Positions 8,356 through 19,008 of a DNA stretch of 64,000 nt are shown here, one piece after another. The position numbers were made by a program, and so were the translations under genes. Position 1 is the stretch's first letter; every line of letters begins with the position of its first letter. Source of the DNA: Litorilinea aerophila (lineage in GTDB: Bacteria > Chloroflexota > Anaerolineae > Caldilineales > Caldilineaceae); contig NZ_VIGC02000025.1 of the NCBI RefSeq assembly GCF_006569185.2, positions 1-64,000 of the forward strand, written 5' to 3'. The notes beneath the pieces were generated by a model. It did no database searches. It was not told where the DNA came from and saw only the letters and a program-made list of their open reading frames with translations.

Positions 8356-9108
8356 ATGGAACAGTTGGCGATTGATCTTGCATTGGGCTTTGCCATCGGT
8401 GTGTCGTTGGGGTTGTTGGGCGGCGGCGGTTCCATCCTGACCGTGCCGGCCCTGGTCTACGTGGTGGGGCAGACGCCCCAGGCCGCGGTGACGGCCTCGC
8501 TGATGATTGTGGGCGCCAACAGCGCGCTGGGCGCGATGATGCATCGGGCCCAGGGGACGCTGAACTGGCGGGTTGCAATTGTCTTTGGGGGTGTGGGCAT
8601 GGCGGCTGCCTACCTCTCGGCAGGCTGGTCCCACTGGGTCTCGCCCACCACCCTGATGATCCTCTTTGCCTTGCTGATGCTGGTCGTGGGGTTGTTCATG
8701 ATCTTGAAGCCGCAGCCCGCCAACGAGGAGGGCCAGGGGCGGGGCTGGGTCGCGACGATGCTGAGCGGGGCCGTGGTCGGGGTGTTGACCGGCTTTCTGG
8801 GCGTGGGTGGGGGCTTCTTGATTGTGCCGGCCCTGGTGATGCTGGTGGGGCTGCCCATTCGTCAGGCCGTGGGCACCTCCCTGGTGGTGATCGCCATGAA
8901 CAGCCTGGCCGGCTTCCTGGGCCATCTGTCCGGCGCGGCCATTGACCTCCAGGTGGTCACCATCTTCGTCGGCGCCGGCCTGACGGGTGCGCTGGTGGGT
9001 GCACGACTGGCCCGGGTCGTGCACCCCGATCACCTGCGCAAGGTCTTCGCCCTGTTCGTCATCGGCCTGGCCCTCTTCCTCCTGGCGGACAACCTGCGGG
9101 GGGCCTGA
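8356..9108 (+). CDS. TauE/SafE family sulfite/anion exporter
   Basis: A 250-residue polytopic membrane protein of the TauE/SafE (DUF81) family with about seven or eight hydrophobic segments. It has the internal duplication marked by GLLGGGGSILTVPALVYVVG near the N-terminus and GFLGVGGGFLIVPALVMLVG in the middle. The start is four nt after the stop of the preceding gene; a GTG one codon earlier is equally possible. As part of a rhodanese/persulfide dioxygenase operon it most likely exports sulfite or a related oxidised sulfur anion. Confidence 0.85.
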   Translation: MEQLAIDLALGFAIGVSLGLLGGGGSILTVPALVYVVGQTPQAAVTASLMIVGANSALGAMMHRAQGTLNWRVAIVFGGVGMAAAYLSAGWSHWVSPTTLMILFALLMLVVGLFMILKPQPANEEGQGRGWVATMLSGAVVGVLTGFLGVGGGFLIVPALVMLVGLPIRQAVGTSLVVIAMNSLAGFLGHLSGAAIDLQVVTIFVGAGLTGALVGARLARVVHPDHLRKVFALFVIGLALFLLADNLRGA

Positions 9109-9131
9109 GGCCAGGCTGTGCTGGCCTCCCC

Positions 9132-10244
9132 TTAGTTCTGCCACCAGGGGACCATGCGGGGGGCCACCACGGCCGGCACCCCAAACATCTTCTCCACTTC
9201 GTCCTGGGGGCGTACCTCCAGGGCGTTGATGACCGCGATGACGCCGGGCTGGTTGGAAGCAATTTCTTCAGCCGCCCGGCGAGCTTCTTCACTGTTCACG
9301 GTACCGCTCAGGGTGATCACCCGCCGGTCGTTGATGACCTCGATCACCTCGTCGCTGGTGCGGGGATCGCTCTGCAGCGCGGCCACCACCCGGGCCTGGA
9401 TGGCGGCATCCGTGTCCAGGCGGTTCTCCACGTCGATGACGCCCTGGATGGAGCGACCCAACTGTTCCGCCTCGCGCTTGGCCTGGGCGTCGGCCACCAC
9501 GCCCCGCAGCCGCAGGATGCCGTCCTCGATGGTGGCGGTGACGTGGCTGAAGTCCGAGACCGCGGCGTTGAAGCGATCCTGGAGCTCGGCCAGGATGTCA
9601 GCGGCCGGTCGCTCGGTGTAGCGGGGCAACTGGCGCAGGTCCTCGTTGTCGCCCCGAATGAAGACGCCGCTTTCGTCCACGTATTCGATCCAGTCGACGG
9701 GGATGACCACCCGATAGGGTAGTACGCCCCGGCGGACCACCAGGTGGGTGATCTCCCAGGTCTTCTGGTCTACCAGCAGGTGGTGGATCCGCCCCACCAT
9801 GCCGTCCAGGTTTTTCACCGGCGTGTCCCGGCCAATGGCCTCCAGATCCGAGCGGATCCCCTGGGGTACCCGATGGCGGATCATGGGCACCACAGGATCT
9901 GGATGATCGGGGATGCCGTAATAGGTGAGCCAGTGCACCACATGTTCAGAGCGGTAACCCTGCCGGGAGCGCCAGTCGGGCGCAGGGAGCTGGAATTCCA
10001 CTTCCCGATATTCGGGGTACCGGCTCAACTCGCTGCTTTCGATGGAAAGATAGATTGCGTCCTCTTCGACCTTCTCCACAATGGTGACGGGCAGGACCCG
10101 ATCCTGCTTTTGCAAAAACCCCTTTTCTACGATCAGGTCGGTCACCCGGTGGGTGTAGGGGTCGACCACCACTTTGCGCAACGTGCCGCAACGGCCATCT
10201 CGACAGTGCACCGCTGCCCCGATGGTAAATGAATACTGATGCAT
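9132..10244 (-). CDS. PRC-barrel and BON domain protein
   Basis: A 370-residue protein with two PRC-barrel-like segments (about 5-75, FTIGAAVHCRDGRCGTLRKV; and 135-205, TPVKNLDGMVGRIHHLLVD) followed by two BON domains (about 225-290 and 295-360; the second has VITLSGTVNSEEARRAAE). There is no signal peptide or membrane helix. PRC barrels often mediate protein or RNA contacts, and BON domains bind phospholipid or act in stress proteins. GGAAAGGAGGACACC gives a strong ribosome site. The exact role is unknown; envelope or stress function is a family-based guess. Confidence 0.78.
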   Translation of the reverse strand: MHQYSFTIGAAVHCRDGRCGTLRKVVVDPYTHRVTDLIVEKGFLQKQDRVLPVTIVEKVEEDAIYLSIESSELSRYPEYREVEFQLPAPDWRSRQGYRSEHVVHWLTYYGIPDHPDPVVPMIRHRVPQGIRSDLEAIGRDTPVKNLDGMVGRIHHLLVDQKTWEITHLVVRRGVLPYRVVIPVDWIEYVDESGVFIRGDNEDLRQLPRYTERPAADILAELQDRFNAAVSDFSHVTATIEDGILRLRGVVADAQAKREAEQLGRSIQGVIDVENRLDTDAAIQARVVAALQSDPRTSDEVIEVINDRRVITLSGTVNSEEARRAAEEIASNQPGVIAVINALEVRPQDEVEKMFGVPAVVAPRMVPWWQN

Positions 10245-10629
10245 GGTGTCCTCCTTTCCATGTCAGGTGCGTGATCTTTTGCCCCGCCTGTTGCTTGGTA
10301 TCCCTCGCTTCTGCCAAAAACTGAATACTTCCCACTTCCATTCATCGCGCCCTTCCATCAGAAGAAAACAAGCGCGACGCTAGATGATTGCAAGCGGATT
10401 GTCAGCAAATGATTAGCGGGGAAGGGTTCCTGGGGAGCGACATGGTATACTGGAGATGATATACTAGAAGGGCCTGGCGGAGTTTCCGGCAGGCCGTCGA
10501 TGCTGTATGCCCGGATGGGCTGGATGGCCGGCGCAGGAGCGTGCACGGCCAGGAGGGTTTCTACGACGGCCCGTTGCAGGTGTGGTCCACGTGGAGATGG
10601 GCCCTTGGCTATACCGAGAAGGGAATGGT
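10245..10629. other. Intergenic gap with duplicated -10-like elements
   Basis: This gap lies upstream of two divergent genes. Plus-strand TATACT hexamers occur at 10446-10451 and 10460-10465 in similar contexts (GGTATACTGGAG and GATATACTAGAAG), making them candidate -10 elements for the small gene at 10630 with a leader of about 160 nt. No matching -35 element is convincing. Nothing else is seen here. Confidence 0.35.
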
Positions 10630-10866
10630 ATGTTAACACCGTACATTGTGCTTTGTGATGGAAAGTGGTATCTGTTCATCGGCTGCGCCATCGACTCGAT
10701 CCACGAGACGAAACAGGCCGCGCAGCATGTGAAACAGGAGTGGCTGCGGAAGTATCAGGAAAACTGGGAGACCGCAACCCGTGAACGCCAGAATGCCCGT
10801 GCCTTTTCCCACAGCAACGGCAGCGGCCCAGCGCCCAGCCCGGCCGTGGATTCGGTGGACGAATAA
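10630..10866 (+). CDS. Small conserved-looking protein of unknown function
   Basis: A 78-residue protein beginning MLTPYIVLCDGKWYLFIGCAI with an alpha-helical centre (ETKQAAQHVKQEWLRKYQENW) and a Ser/Pro/Gly tail. The start was chosen at 10630 because AGAAGGGA lies just upstream; in-frame ATGs at 10597 and 10507 lack such a site. There is no recognised domain. It precedes a small drug/EamA-type transporter, possibly co-transcribed, about 60 nt downstream. Confidence 0.5.
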   Translation: MLTPYIVLCDGKWYLFIGCAIDSIHETKQAAQHVKQEWLRKYQENWETATRERQNARAFSHSNGSGPAPSPAVDSVDE

Positions 10867-10926
10867 TCGTCGGGGCAGCCAGCGGGAGCCTGCCGCCATA
10901 GAAGCCACAGAGGCTGGTTGTTCTCC

Positions 10927-11298
10927 ATGTCTGCAATCTGGTTGATTTTATTGTCGGTATCATCCAGCGTGGCCGGGCAAACAGCTTTGAAACTGGGGGT
11001 CAGTCGGCCCGACGCTGCAGCCGCCAGCAGCAACCTGCTCTCCCTGGTGGCCTACATCCTGACGACGCCCCTGATCTGGCTGGGGCTGTTTCTGTATGGG
11101 GTGGGGGCCCTGGCCTGGATCGCAGTCCTGGCCCAGTTGGACCTCAGCCTGGCCTATCCGTTCCTGGCCCTGAACTTTGTCCTGGTGGCGCTGGTCTCCC
11201 GGCTTGGCCTGCGGGAGGAGATCCCGCCGGCCCGGTGGATCGGGATCCTCGTCATCTGCGCGGGCATCCTGCTGGTGGCCCACAGCAGCCGCTCCTAG
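10927..11298 (+). CDS. EamA/SMR-type four-helix small transporter
   Basis: A 123-residue membrane protein with four predicted helices. It starts MSAIWLILLSVSSSVAGQTALKLG and ends in RWIGILVICAGILLVA, a pattern shared by SMR exporters and ArnE-like EamA half-transporters. Such proteins act as dimers to move small cations or lipid-linked sugars. The conserved SMR glutamate in helix 1 is not seen, which favours the EamA/ArnE side. A TTG start three codons earlier is possible. The substrate is unknown. Confidence 0.7.
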   Translation: MSAIWLILLSVSSSVAGQTALKLGVSRPDAAAASSNLLSLVAYILTTPLIWLGLFLYGVGALAWIAVLAQLDLSLAYPFLALNFVLVALVSRLGLREEIPPARWIGILVICAGILLVAHSSRS

Positions 11299-11378
11299 CG
11301 CCAGGAGGCGTCCATGCGTCCAGGAATCCGACGGTGCATGATTGAACGGACCTTTGCTTGAAGGGCGTTGGAAAGAGC

Positions 11379-12101
11379 ATGAGTGTTAAAGTTCTTGTGG
11401 TGGAAGATGAACCTGCCCTGGTGGACACCCTGGAGTACAACCTCCAGCGCCAGGGCTACCAGGTCTCCGTGGCCACCGATGGGACCCAGGCCCTGCGAGT
11501 GGCCCGGGAAACCCAGCCCGACCTGATCCTGCTGGATGTCATGTTGCCGGGGCTGGACGGCTTTGAGGTGTGCCGCATCCTGCGGCAAGAGATGAACGTG
11601 CCCATCCTCATGTTGACAGCCCGCACCGAAGAAGTAGACAAGGTGGTGGGCCTGGAGGTGGGCGCAGACGACTACCTCACCAAACCCTTCAGCATGCGGG
11701 AGCTCCTGGCCCGCATCAAGGCCCTGTTGCGCCGGGTGCGCCTGGTGCGGGAGGAGATGGCCGGCGCCGAGCGGGAAGAGGGCGGCGAGCCGGTGCAGAC
11801 GGAGCGTTTCGTCTTTGGCGACCTGGTGATCGACCTGGGACGACACGAAATGTCCTGCGGCGGCCGCACCTTTCACCTCAAACCCAAGGAGTTCGAGCTC
11901 CTGGTCTTCCTGGCCCGCAACCGGGGCATCGTCCTCAGCCGGGATCTCATCCTGGAACGGGTTTGGGGCTGGGACTATGACGGCGGCAGCCGCACCGTGG
12001 ACGTTCACGTCCGCTGGCTGCGGGAGAAGATTGAAGAGGAGCCCTCAAAGCCCAAACGCATCGTCACGGTGCGCGGAATCGGCTACCGCTTTGAGGGCTG
12101 A
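11379..12101 (+). CDS. phoP: Phosphate response regulator (PhoP/PhoB, OmpR family)
   Basis: A 240-residue OmpR/PhoB-class regulator. The receiver domain (1-118) has acidic residues E9/D10, phospho-acceptor D53 ([11 protein letters not shown]) and DYLTKPF. The C-terminal winged helix (about 140-238) has [17 protein letters not shown] and [21 protein letters not shown] lies before ATG 11379. It is followed at once by a PhoR-like kinase and then pstSCAB-phoU, so it is most likely the PHO regulator. TTAACA-type repeats upstream of pstS and ugpA are its probable sites. No such repeat is seen before its own gene. Confidence 0.88.
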   Translation: MSVKVLVVEDEPALVDTLEYNLQRQGYQVSVATDGTQALRVARETQPDLILLDVMLPGLDGFEVCRILRQEMNVPILMLTARTEEVDKVVGLEVGADDYLTKPFSMRELLARIKALLRRVRLVREEMAGAEREEGGEPVQTERFVFGDLVIDLGRHEMSCGGRTFHLKPKEFELLVFLARNRGIVLSRDLILERVWGWDYDGGSRTVDVHVRWLREKIEEEPSKPKRIVTVRGIGYRFEG

Positions 12102-12125
12102 GCGTGCCACTGACGAGGAGAGGAC

Positions 12126-13988
12126 GTGGGACTGTTGAGCCCCCGTGGGCAGGAGGATGCGGAGAGGATGGATATCCGGCATTGGGAACGCTGGCGCCCG
12201 GTGCTGGTGGATGGGCTTTTGATCCTGGCCCTGACAGTCGGCCTGGCCTTGTATCTTTCCCTGGCCATCCACAGCCGGGTGCAGGAAGGCCTGGTCGCCC
12301 AGGAGATGGCCCGGCTGCAGCGGCTGGCCACCCTGCCCCAGCTGGTGACCGCCTGGCGCGACGGCAGCGATGAACTCCAGACTCTGTTATCCCAGGAAGC
12401 TGCCGTCCTGGGCGGGCGCCTGGCCGCGGTGTCCAACGCCGGCCAGCTCCGGGCCGTTTCCCATCCGGCCGCGGGGGATGGCATCCCCTGGGCCAGCCTG
12501 CCGGAAGTGCGACAGGCCATCAGCCAGGGGGTGGCCCATGCTCTGCGCCCGGATCCCCTGACCGAGGAGCCGGCGCTGCTGGCTGCTGCGGTGGTGATGG
12601 AGAACGGCCGGCCCCTGGGGGTGTTGCACTGGACCCTGCCCCAGGCCGAGCTGGAGGCCGGCATCCCTGCCCTGTGGCGGCCCATCGGCCGGGCCGCCGT
12701 GATTGCCCTGGCGCTCCTGGTGGCCCTGCTCACCGGGCGGGCGATCCAGACCTCCCGGCGCATTCGGCGTCTGACCGAGGTGGTGGAGCGAGTGACCCAG
12801 GGGGACCTGGATGCCCGCATCCATTCCCTGGGCAGCGGTGAGATCGGCCAGTTGGCTCAGGCCTTCAACCGCATGGCCGACAAATTGCAGAAGCAGATCA
12901 AAAAGCGAGGGCGGGAGAAGGACCGGCTCAACACGGTGCTCCACGTCATGACCGACGGTGTGCTCATCCTCAACCGCCATGGCCGGGTTCGTCTCCTCAA
13001 CCCGGCTGCCGCTCGCCTGCTGCGGGTCGAGCCGGAACGGGCCCTGCGGCGCTCTTTCATCCAGGTGGCCCGGGACCACCGCATCGCCGAGGTCTGGACC
13101 CGCTGCCGGGAGAGCGGCCAGGAAGAGGTGGCGACCATGGAGCTGACGCCCACCCAGTTCCTCCGGGTGATCGTGACCCCCTTCCTCAAGGGCAAGGATC
13201 GGGGGTACCTGGTCCTGCTCCAGGACTTGACCCAACTCCGCCGCCTCCAGATGGTCCGCCAGGATTTCATCAGCAACATCTCCCACGAACTGCGCACCCC
13301 CCTGGCTTCGCTCCAGGCTTTGGTGGAGACCCTCCAGGACGGCGCGCTGGAGGATCCGCCGGCTGCCCGCCGCTTCCTGGGCCGGATGGAAGTAGAGGTG
13401 GACGCCCTGACCCAGATGGTGGAAGAGTTGTTGGAGCTGTCCCGCATCGAATCAGGGCAGGTGCCCCTGCGCCTGCGGTCCACGCCCGTCCTTGAAGCCG
13501 TGTTGCCCGGGGTGGAGCGGCTGCGTCCCCAGGCGGAGCGGGCCCAGCTGGAGCTGGCCATCCACCTGCCGCCGGATCTGCCCCCCGTGTTGGCGGATGC
13601 GGTGCGGGTGCAGCAGGTGATCACCAACCTGGTGCACAACGCCATCAAGTTCACCCCGGCGGGCGGCCGGGTGGAGGTCTCCGCCCAGGCCGGCGAGGGG
13701 GAACTCACCGTGATGGTGGCGGACACCGGCATCGGCATCCCGCCCCAGGATCTGCCCCGCATCTTCGAGCGTTTCTACAAGACGGACCGCTCCCGCGCGG
13801 CCGGCGGCACCGGGCTGGGGCTGGCCATCGCCAAGCATGTGGTCCAGGCCCACGGGGGGCGCATCTGGGCCGAGTCTGTCCTGGGGGAAGGCAGCCGTTT
13901 CTACTTTACCCTGCCCCTGGCTGAATCCATGCCGGACGATTCCGCGCCCCCGACAGACACGGCCCTGGCCCGCTCGACCTCTTCCTGA
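12126..13988 (+). CDS. phoR: Phosphate sensor histidine kinase PhoR
   Basis: A 620-residue membrane kinase. Two helices (about 29-50 and 198-218) flank an extracytoplasmic sensor; HAMP follows (about 219-272), then PAS (about 285-385), HisKA with H387 ([13 protein letters not shown]), and HATPase with [22 protein letters not shown] and GGTGLGLAI. The GTG at 12126 has GAGGAG five nt upstream; ATG 12168 is an alternative. This is the HAMP-PAS-HisKA layout of PhoR/ResE-type kinases. It is adjacent to phoP and upstream of pst, and is expected to report Pi status through PstSCAB-PhoU. Confidence 0.87.
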   Translation: MGLLSPRGQEDAERMDIRHWERWRPVLVDGLLILALTVGLALYLSLAIHSRVQEGLVAQEMARLQRLATLPQLVTAWRDGSDELQTLLSQEAAVLGGRLAAVSNAGQLRAVSHPAAGDGIPWASLPEVRQAISQGVAHALRPDPLTEEPALLAAAVVMENGRPLGVLHWTLPQAELEAGIPALWRPIGRAAVIALALLVALLTGRAIQTSRRIRRLTEVVERVTQGDLDARIHSLGSGEIGQLAQAFNRMADKLQKQIKKRGREKDRLNTVLHVMTDGVLILNRHGRVRLLNPAAARLLRVEPERALRRSFIQVARDHRIAEVWTRCRESGQEEVATMELTPTQFLRVIVTPFLKGKDRGYLVLLQDLTQLRRLQMVRQDFISNISHELRTPLASLQALVETLQDGALEDPPAARRFLGRMEVEVDALTQMVEELLELSRIESGQVPLRLRSTPVLEAVLPGVERLRPQAERAQLELAIHLPPDLPPVLADAVRVQQVITNLVHNAIKFTPAGGRVEVSAQAGEGELTVMVADTGIGIPPQDLPRIFERFYKTDRSRAAGGTGLGLAIAKHVVQAHGGRIWAESVLGEGSRFYFTLPLAESMPDDSAPPTDTALARSTSS

Positions 13989-14031
13989 GCGCCTTTTCCC
14001 CCTATCCTGCCTGCCGCGTCATCCCCATCTG

Positions 14032-14107
14032 TTAACACAATTTTTACATCTCCTTAACCGATTCGTTGTCAAATGTGCTTCGGCCATTAACCGACGCCCT
14101 TTACTAT
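14032..14107 (+). promoter_or_regulatory. Pho-box array and promoter of the pst operon
   Basis: Hexamers TTAACA (14032), TTTACA (14043) and TTAACC (14054) lie exactly 11 nt apart. After two degenerate positions in phase (14065, 14076), TTAACC recurs at 14087. Nine nt after this last copy is TACTAT (14102-14107), a -10-like hexamer. TT(A/T)ACA repeats on an 11-nt period placed about 10 nt before the -10, replacing the -35, is the arrangement known for PhoP/PhoB-activated promoters. It lies between phoR and pstS. Confidence 0.72.
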
Positions 14108-14247
14108 GGGGGCGTCTGGCAGTGGATCCTGGAGTGTGGCCCGCCGTTGAGCCCCGTTCAGATGGGGAGCGCAGAGGGTAGCGAATCCCTGCTAGGAACG
14201 GACACATTGAAAAACCAGTCATGAACCGTTATCGAAGGAGTTCACAA

Positions 14248-15324
14248 ATGCGAAAATTGGTGGGATTGGCGCTTCTGCTTGGCGTATTGGTGATGGCCGC
14301 ATGCTCGGCCCCGGCAGCGACACCGTCGGATACCGGCGCAGCATCTGGTGAAGCGGCGGCCAGCGAGGGCGCCGCCCAGGAGAGTGCGCCGGATGCCCAG
14401 GGCGACACCATCATCATCGACGGCTCCAGCACCGTGGCGCCCATTTCCGCGGCCGTGGCCGAAGAGTTCCAGCGGGCGAATCCCGGCGTCCGGGTGCCGG
14501 TGGGCATCTCCGGGACGGGCGGCGGTTTTAAGAAGTTCTGCGCCGGTGAAACCGACATCTCCGACGCCTCCCGGCCCATCAAGGAGAGCGAAGTCGAACA
14601 GTGTGCCCAGAATGGCATCGAGTACATCGAGCTGCCGGTGGCCTTCGACGGCCTAGCCGTGATGGTGAACCCGGCCAACGACTGGGCTGAGTGCCTGACC
14701 GTGGACGAGCTGAAGACCATCTGGGAGCCGGCCGCCGAGGATGTCATCACCAACTGGAACCAGGTGCGGGCCGACTTCCCGGATCGCCCCCTCAACCTCT
14801 ACGGTCCCGGCGTGGACTCGGGTACCTACGATTACTTCACCGAGGCTATCGTGGGGGAGGAAGGGGCCAGCCGGGGAGACTTCCTGCCCAGCGAGGACGA
14901 CAACGTCCTGGTCCAGGGGGTTGCCGGTGACGAGAATGCCCTGGGCTTCTTCGGCCTGGCCTACTACGAACAGAACCAGGACAAGCTGAAGCTGGTGGCG
15001 GTGGATGGCGGCAACGGCTGCGTGTTGCCCAGCGCCGAGACGGTGATCGACGGCACCTACCAGCCCCTGGCCCGGCCCATTTTCATCTACGTCAACCGGG
15101 CCCGGGTGGACGAGAAACCCATCCTGAACGACTTCATCACCTTCTACCTGGAAAATGCGGCTGCCCTGTCTGCCGAGGTGGGCTACGTGCCCCTGAGCGA
15201 CGAGATCTATCAGCTGGCCCAACAGCGCTTTGAAGAGCGCATCACCGGCTCCATCTTCGAGGGGCTGGGCTCCACGGTGGGCGTCTCCCTGACGGATCTG
15301 CTGACCCGGGAGAAGGGGGAATAA
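14248..15324 (+). CDS. pstS: Phosphate-binding lipoprotein PstS
   Basis: A 358-residue solute-binding protein. The signal peptide ends in a lipobox VMAAC with C19 as the lipid anchor, followed by an Ala/Ser-rich linker (about 20-55). Then come [39 protein letters not shown] and DASRPIK, the phosphate-contact loops of PstS. ATG 14248 is preceded by GAAGGAG; an upstream ATG at 14221 lacks a site. It captures Pi outside the membrane for PstCAB. It is the first gene of pstSCAB-phoU and is likely induced by low phosphate through the repeats before it. Confidence 0.93.
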   Translation: MRKLVGLALLLGVLVMAACSAPAATPSDTGAASGEAAASEGAAQESAPDAQGDTIIIDGSSTVAPISAAVAEEFQRANPGVRVPVGISGTGGGFKKFCAGETDISDASRPIKESEVEQCAQNGIEYIELPVAFDGLAVMVNPANDWAECLTVDELKTIWEPAAEDVITNWNQVRADFPDRPLNLYGPGVDSGTYDYFTEAIVGEEGASRGDFLPSEDDNVLVQGVAGDENALGFFGLAYYEQNQDKLKLVAVDGGNGCVLPSAETVIDGTYQPLARPIFIYVNRARVDEKPILNDFITFYLENAAALSAEVGYVPLSDEIYQLAQQRFEERITGSIFEGLGSTVGVSLTDLLTREKGE

Positions 15325-15394
15325 CGGAGGCCGGTATCCCTGGTCGAGGTTTGAACGGCACCCAAGGCACACATCTGCCAACCAATGGGTACGT

Positions 15395-15430
15395 GGGAGA
15401 GGTCGCGAGGGCTCCTCGGCGGCCTCTCCC
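15395..15430 (+). promoter_or_regulatory. Hairpin between pstS and pstC
   Basis: GGGAGAGG (15395-15402) pairs with CCTCTCCC (15423-15430), and GAGG (15407-15410) with CCTC (15414-15417). CGC/GCG pairing lies between them around a GCT loop, so nearly 15 pairs can form. Only TTTTG follows a few nt later, so it is a poor terminator. Stem-loops here in pst operons are usually thought to stabilise the pstS part of the mRNA or limit read-through into pstC. Confidence 0.5.
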
Positions 15431-15500
15431 GGCTGTTTTGTCGGCGGCCCGAAATCTGGGGACCATGGTAGAATTTAGAAACATGCGAAGGAACCAATCC

Positions 15501-16451
15501 ATGGCTATCTCGAAGCTGGAAGAAACATTGCCTGCTGCCCGGCAGCAGGAGGTGCGCCCGCCCTACGGAAGGCGCCGGCGGTGGAACGAGCTGATCATCC
15601 AGGCGTTCCTGTTTGTGTGTGCGGCCGTTTCCATCCTGACCACCCTGGGGATCATCCTGGTCCTCCTCCAGGAGACGGTGCTCTTTTTCCGGCAGGTTTC
15701 GCCGCTGGAATTTTTCACCGGTACCCGCTGGACGCCCCTCTTCGCCTCCAAGCGCTTCGGCGTCTTGCCCCTGGTCAACGGCACCATCCTGGTGGCGGCG
15801 GGGGCCATGGTGGTGGCCCTGCCCCTGGGAGTCCTGGCCGCGATCTACATGAGTGAATATGCTGCCGAGCGAACCCGCCGCATCCTGAAGCCCATCCTGG
15901 AGGTGCTGGCCGGCATTCCCACAGTGGTCTACGGCTACTTCGCCCTGACCTTTGTCACGCCGATCTTGAAGACCCTCTTCCCCCAGACCCAGGCCTTCAA
16001 CGCCGCCAGCGCTTCCCTGGTGATGGGTTTCATGATCCTGCCCATGGTGGCCTCCATTTCCGAGGATGCCCTGTCGGCGGTGCCCCGCTCCCTGCGGGAA
16101 GCGGCCTATGGGCTGGGGGCTACCAAGTTCGAGGTAGCCACCCAGGTTGTGGTGCCGGCGGCCCTCTCGGGCATCTCGGCGGCCTTCATCCTGGCCATCT
16201 CCCGGGCCATCGGCGAGACCATGATCGTGGCCATTGCCGCGGGCCAGCAGCCCAAGCTGACCCTCAACCCGCTGCAGTCCATCGAGACCATGACCGCCTA
16301 CATCGTCCAGGTGAGCCTGGGCGACACGCCCCATGGCACCATCGAATATCAGACCATCTTCGCGGTGGGTTCCCTGTTGTTTGTGATGACGTTGGTATTG
16401 AACCTGGTGAGCCACTGGATCACCAGGCGCTATCGGGAGGTGTACGAATGA
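15501..16451 (+). CDS. pstC: Phosphate ABC transporter permease PstC
   Basis: A 316-residue inner-membrane permease with about six helices. The EAA loop is in [20 protein letters not shown], and [21 protein letters not shown] is typical of PstC. ATG 15501 was chosen over earlier in-frame codons because GAAGGA lies 8 nt upstream and the preceding 50 codons look non-coding. It forms the Pi channel with PstA and ends in an ATGA overlap with pstA. Confidence 0.92.
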   Translation: MAISKLEETLPAARQQEVRPPYGRRRRWNELIIQAFLFVCAAVSILTTLGIILVLLQETVLFFRQVSPLEFFTGTRWTPLFASKRFGVLPLVNGTILVAAGAMVVALPLGVLAAIYMSEYAAERTRRILKPILEVLAGIPTVVYGYFALTFVTPILKTLFPQTQAFNAASASLVMGFMILPMVASISEDALSAVPRSLREAAYGLGATKFEVATQVVVPAALSGISAAFILAISRAIGETMIVAIAAGQQPKLTLNPLQSIETMTAYIVQVSLGDTPHGTIEYQTIFAVGSLLFVMTLVLNLVSHWITRRYREVYE

Positions 16452-17341
16452 TGGAGGCGACCCCCATGGCCGCACCGTCGGCCACGGTTCGACAGCTGGA
16501 GGCGCGCCGGCGCCGGGGCCAGCTCTTTGAGAAGCTCTGCCTGGCTGCCGTGCTGGTGGCCATCCTGGTGCTGCTCTCCCTGCTGGTAGACGTGGTGCTG
16601 GACGGCTTGCCCTGGCTGCGTCCCCAGCTTTTTACCGAGTTTCCGTCCCGTTTCCCCGAGCGGGCGGGCTTGCGTTCGGCCTTGCAGGGGACCCTGTGGA
16701 TGATCGGCCTGACGGCGCTCATGTCCTTTCCCATCGGCGTGGGCGCGGCCATCTACCTGGAAGAGTATGCCCGGCGCAACAGCTTCATCACCCAATTCAT
16801 CGAGATTAACATCGCCAACCTGGCCGGCGTGCCCTCCATCATCTACGGCCTGTTGGGCCTGGGCCTCTTTGTCCGGGGGCTGGAGCTGGGGCGGAGTGTG
16901 TTGGCCGGCTCCATGACCATGGCGCTCCTGGTGCTGCCCATCATCATCGTCTCTTCCCGCGAGGCCATCCGGGCGGTGCCTCCGTCCTTGCGCCAGGCGG
17001 CCTTTGCCCTGGGCGCGACCCAGTGGCAGGTGGTGCGTCACCATGTGTTGCCCAATGCCATGGGCGGCATCCTGACGGGCACCATCCTGGCCATGTCCCG
17101 GGCCATCGGCGAGACGGCCCCCCTGATCACCATCGGTGCCCTGACCTTCATCGCCTTTGACCTGCGGGGTCCCCTGGACATCTTCACGGTGTTGCCCATC
17201 CAGATCTTCAACTGGATCTCCCTCCCCCAGCAGGAGTTCCACAATCTGGCAGCGGCAGGGATCCTGGTCTTGCTGGCCGTCCTGTTGACCATGAACGGAT
17301 TGGCCATCTATTTGCGAAATCGCTTACAGCAGCGCTGGTAG
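16448..17341 (+). CDS. pstA: Phosphate ABC transporter permease PstA
   Basis: A 297-residue permease with about six helices, pairing with PstC. It shows [38 protein letters not shown] and the EAA loop [18 protein letters not shown]. The ATG overlaps the pstC stop by 4 nt (ATGA), so translation is coupled. A second ATG directly follows. Length is normal for the family. Confidence 0.92.
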   Translation: MMEATPMAAPSATVRQLEARRRRGQLFEKLCLAAVLVAILVLLSLLVDVVLDGLPWLRPQLFTEFPSRFPERAGLRSALQGTLWMIGLTALMSFPIGVGAAIYLEEYARRNSFITQFIEINIANLAGVPSIIYGLLGLGLFVRGLELGRSVLAGSMTMALLVLPIIIVSSREAIRAVPPSLRQAAFALGATQWQVVRHHVLPNAMGGILTGTILAMSRAIGETAPLITIGALTFIAFDLRGPLDIFTVLPIQIFNWISLPQQEFHNLAAAGILVLLAVLLTMNGLAIYLRNRLQQRW

Positions 17342-17387
17342 CCAGGTTGGTATAGTGAGTACGACCCTGAAACAAGAGGAAAATGGT

Positions 17388-18221
<834 letters not shown>

Positions 18222-18309
18222 GTCCGGCTGTGATGGGCATGCCTGGCCTCGGGGCCTTTGGGATGCTGTTTGTCGTATCTACGCCACCGTGTACTAGGGA
18301 GGAGCCGTC

Positions 18310-18993
18310 ATGGCGCGGATGTTTTTTACCCAAGAACTACAAAAATTGCAGGACGAACTGCTGCTCATGGGCAGCCATGTCATCCAGGCCATCCGAGAGG
18401 CCGTGGCCGCGCTCCAGCAGGGTGACTTGGAAGCTGCCCGGCGCCTGATCGCCGGGGACCGGGAGATCAACCGCCAGAAGTACCACATCGAGGAGCGCTG
18501 CCTGACCCTGATCGCCACCCAGCAGCCCATGGCCCGGGATCTCCGCCTGCTGGCGGCCATTCTGGAAATCTCCACCGAGCTGGAGCGCATGGGGGATTAC
18601 GCCAAGGGGATCAGCAAGATCGTGCTCTTCCTGAACGGGCGGCCGACGTTGGAGGTTCGGCCGGAATTCCAGGAGATGTGCGAGAAGGTCCTGGAGATGT
18701 TGCAGCGGGCCCTGGATGCCTTTGTGGGCCAGGACCTGGAGGCGGCCCAGACCATTCCCCAGGACGACGATGAGGTGGACGCCTGTTACAACCGGCTGAA
18801 CCGCTGGTTGATCGACACCATCCTGGCCCACCCGGAGCGCATCGATCAGGCCAACTACCTCTCCTGGGCTGCCCATAACCTGGAGCGGGCCGGCGATCGG
18901 GTCACCAACATCTGCGAGCGCACCATCTACACCTTGACCGGTGAATTTGTGGAGTTTGACGCGGAAGAGCCTGCCTTCAACGGGCGAAGCTAA
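18310..18993 (+). CDS. phoU: Phosphate signalling protein PhoU
   Basis: A 227-residue all-helical protein with the two PhoU repeats; EISTELERMGDYAKGISKI in the first and NLERAGDRVTNICERTIY in the second are the metal-binding E(x)3D signatures. PhoU links PstSCAB to PhoR and restrains uptake and PHO expression when Pi is plentiful. GGGAGGAG lies just before ATG 18310. It is last in pstSCAB-phoU, 88 nt after pstB, and is convergent with the next gene with only 15 nt between them. Confidence 0.92.
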   Translation: MARMFFTQELQKLQDELLLMGSHVIQAIREAVAALQQGDLEAARRLIAGDREINRQKYHIEERCLTLIATQQPMARDLRLLAAILEISTELERMGDYAKGISKIVLFLNGRPTLEVRPEFQEMCEKVLEMLQRALDAFVGQDLEAAQTIPQDDDEVDACYNRLNRWLIDTILAHPERIDQANYLSWAAHNLERAGDRVTNICERTIYTLTGEFVEFDAEEPAFNGRS

Positions 18994-19008
18994 AGCCTGG
19001 ACAGGCCC

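Noticed and set aside
6912-8435. A 507-codon minus-strand frame opposite the MBL-rhodanese gene
   Set aside because: Antisense shadow of a gene with intact MBL and rhodanese motifs.
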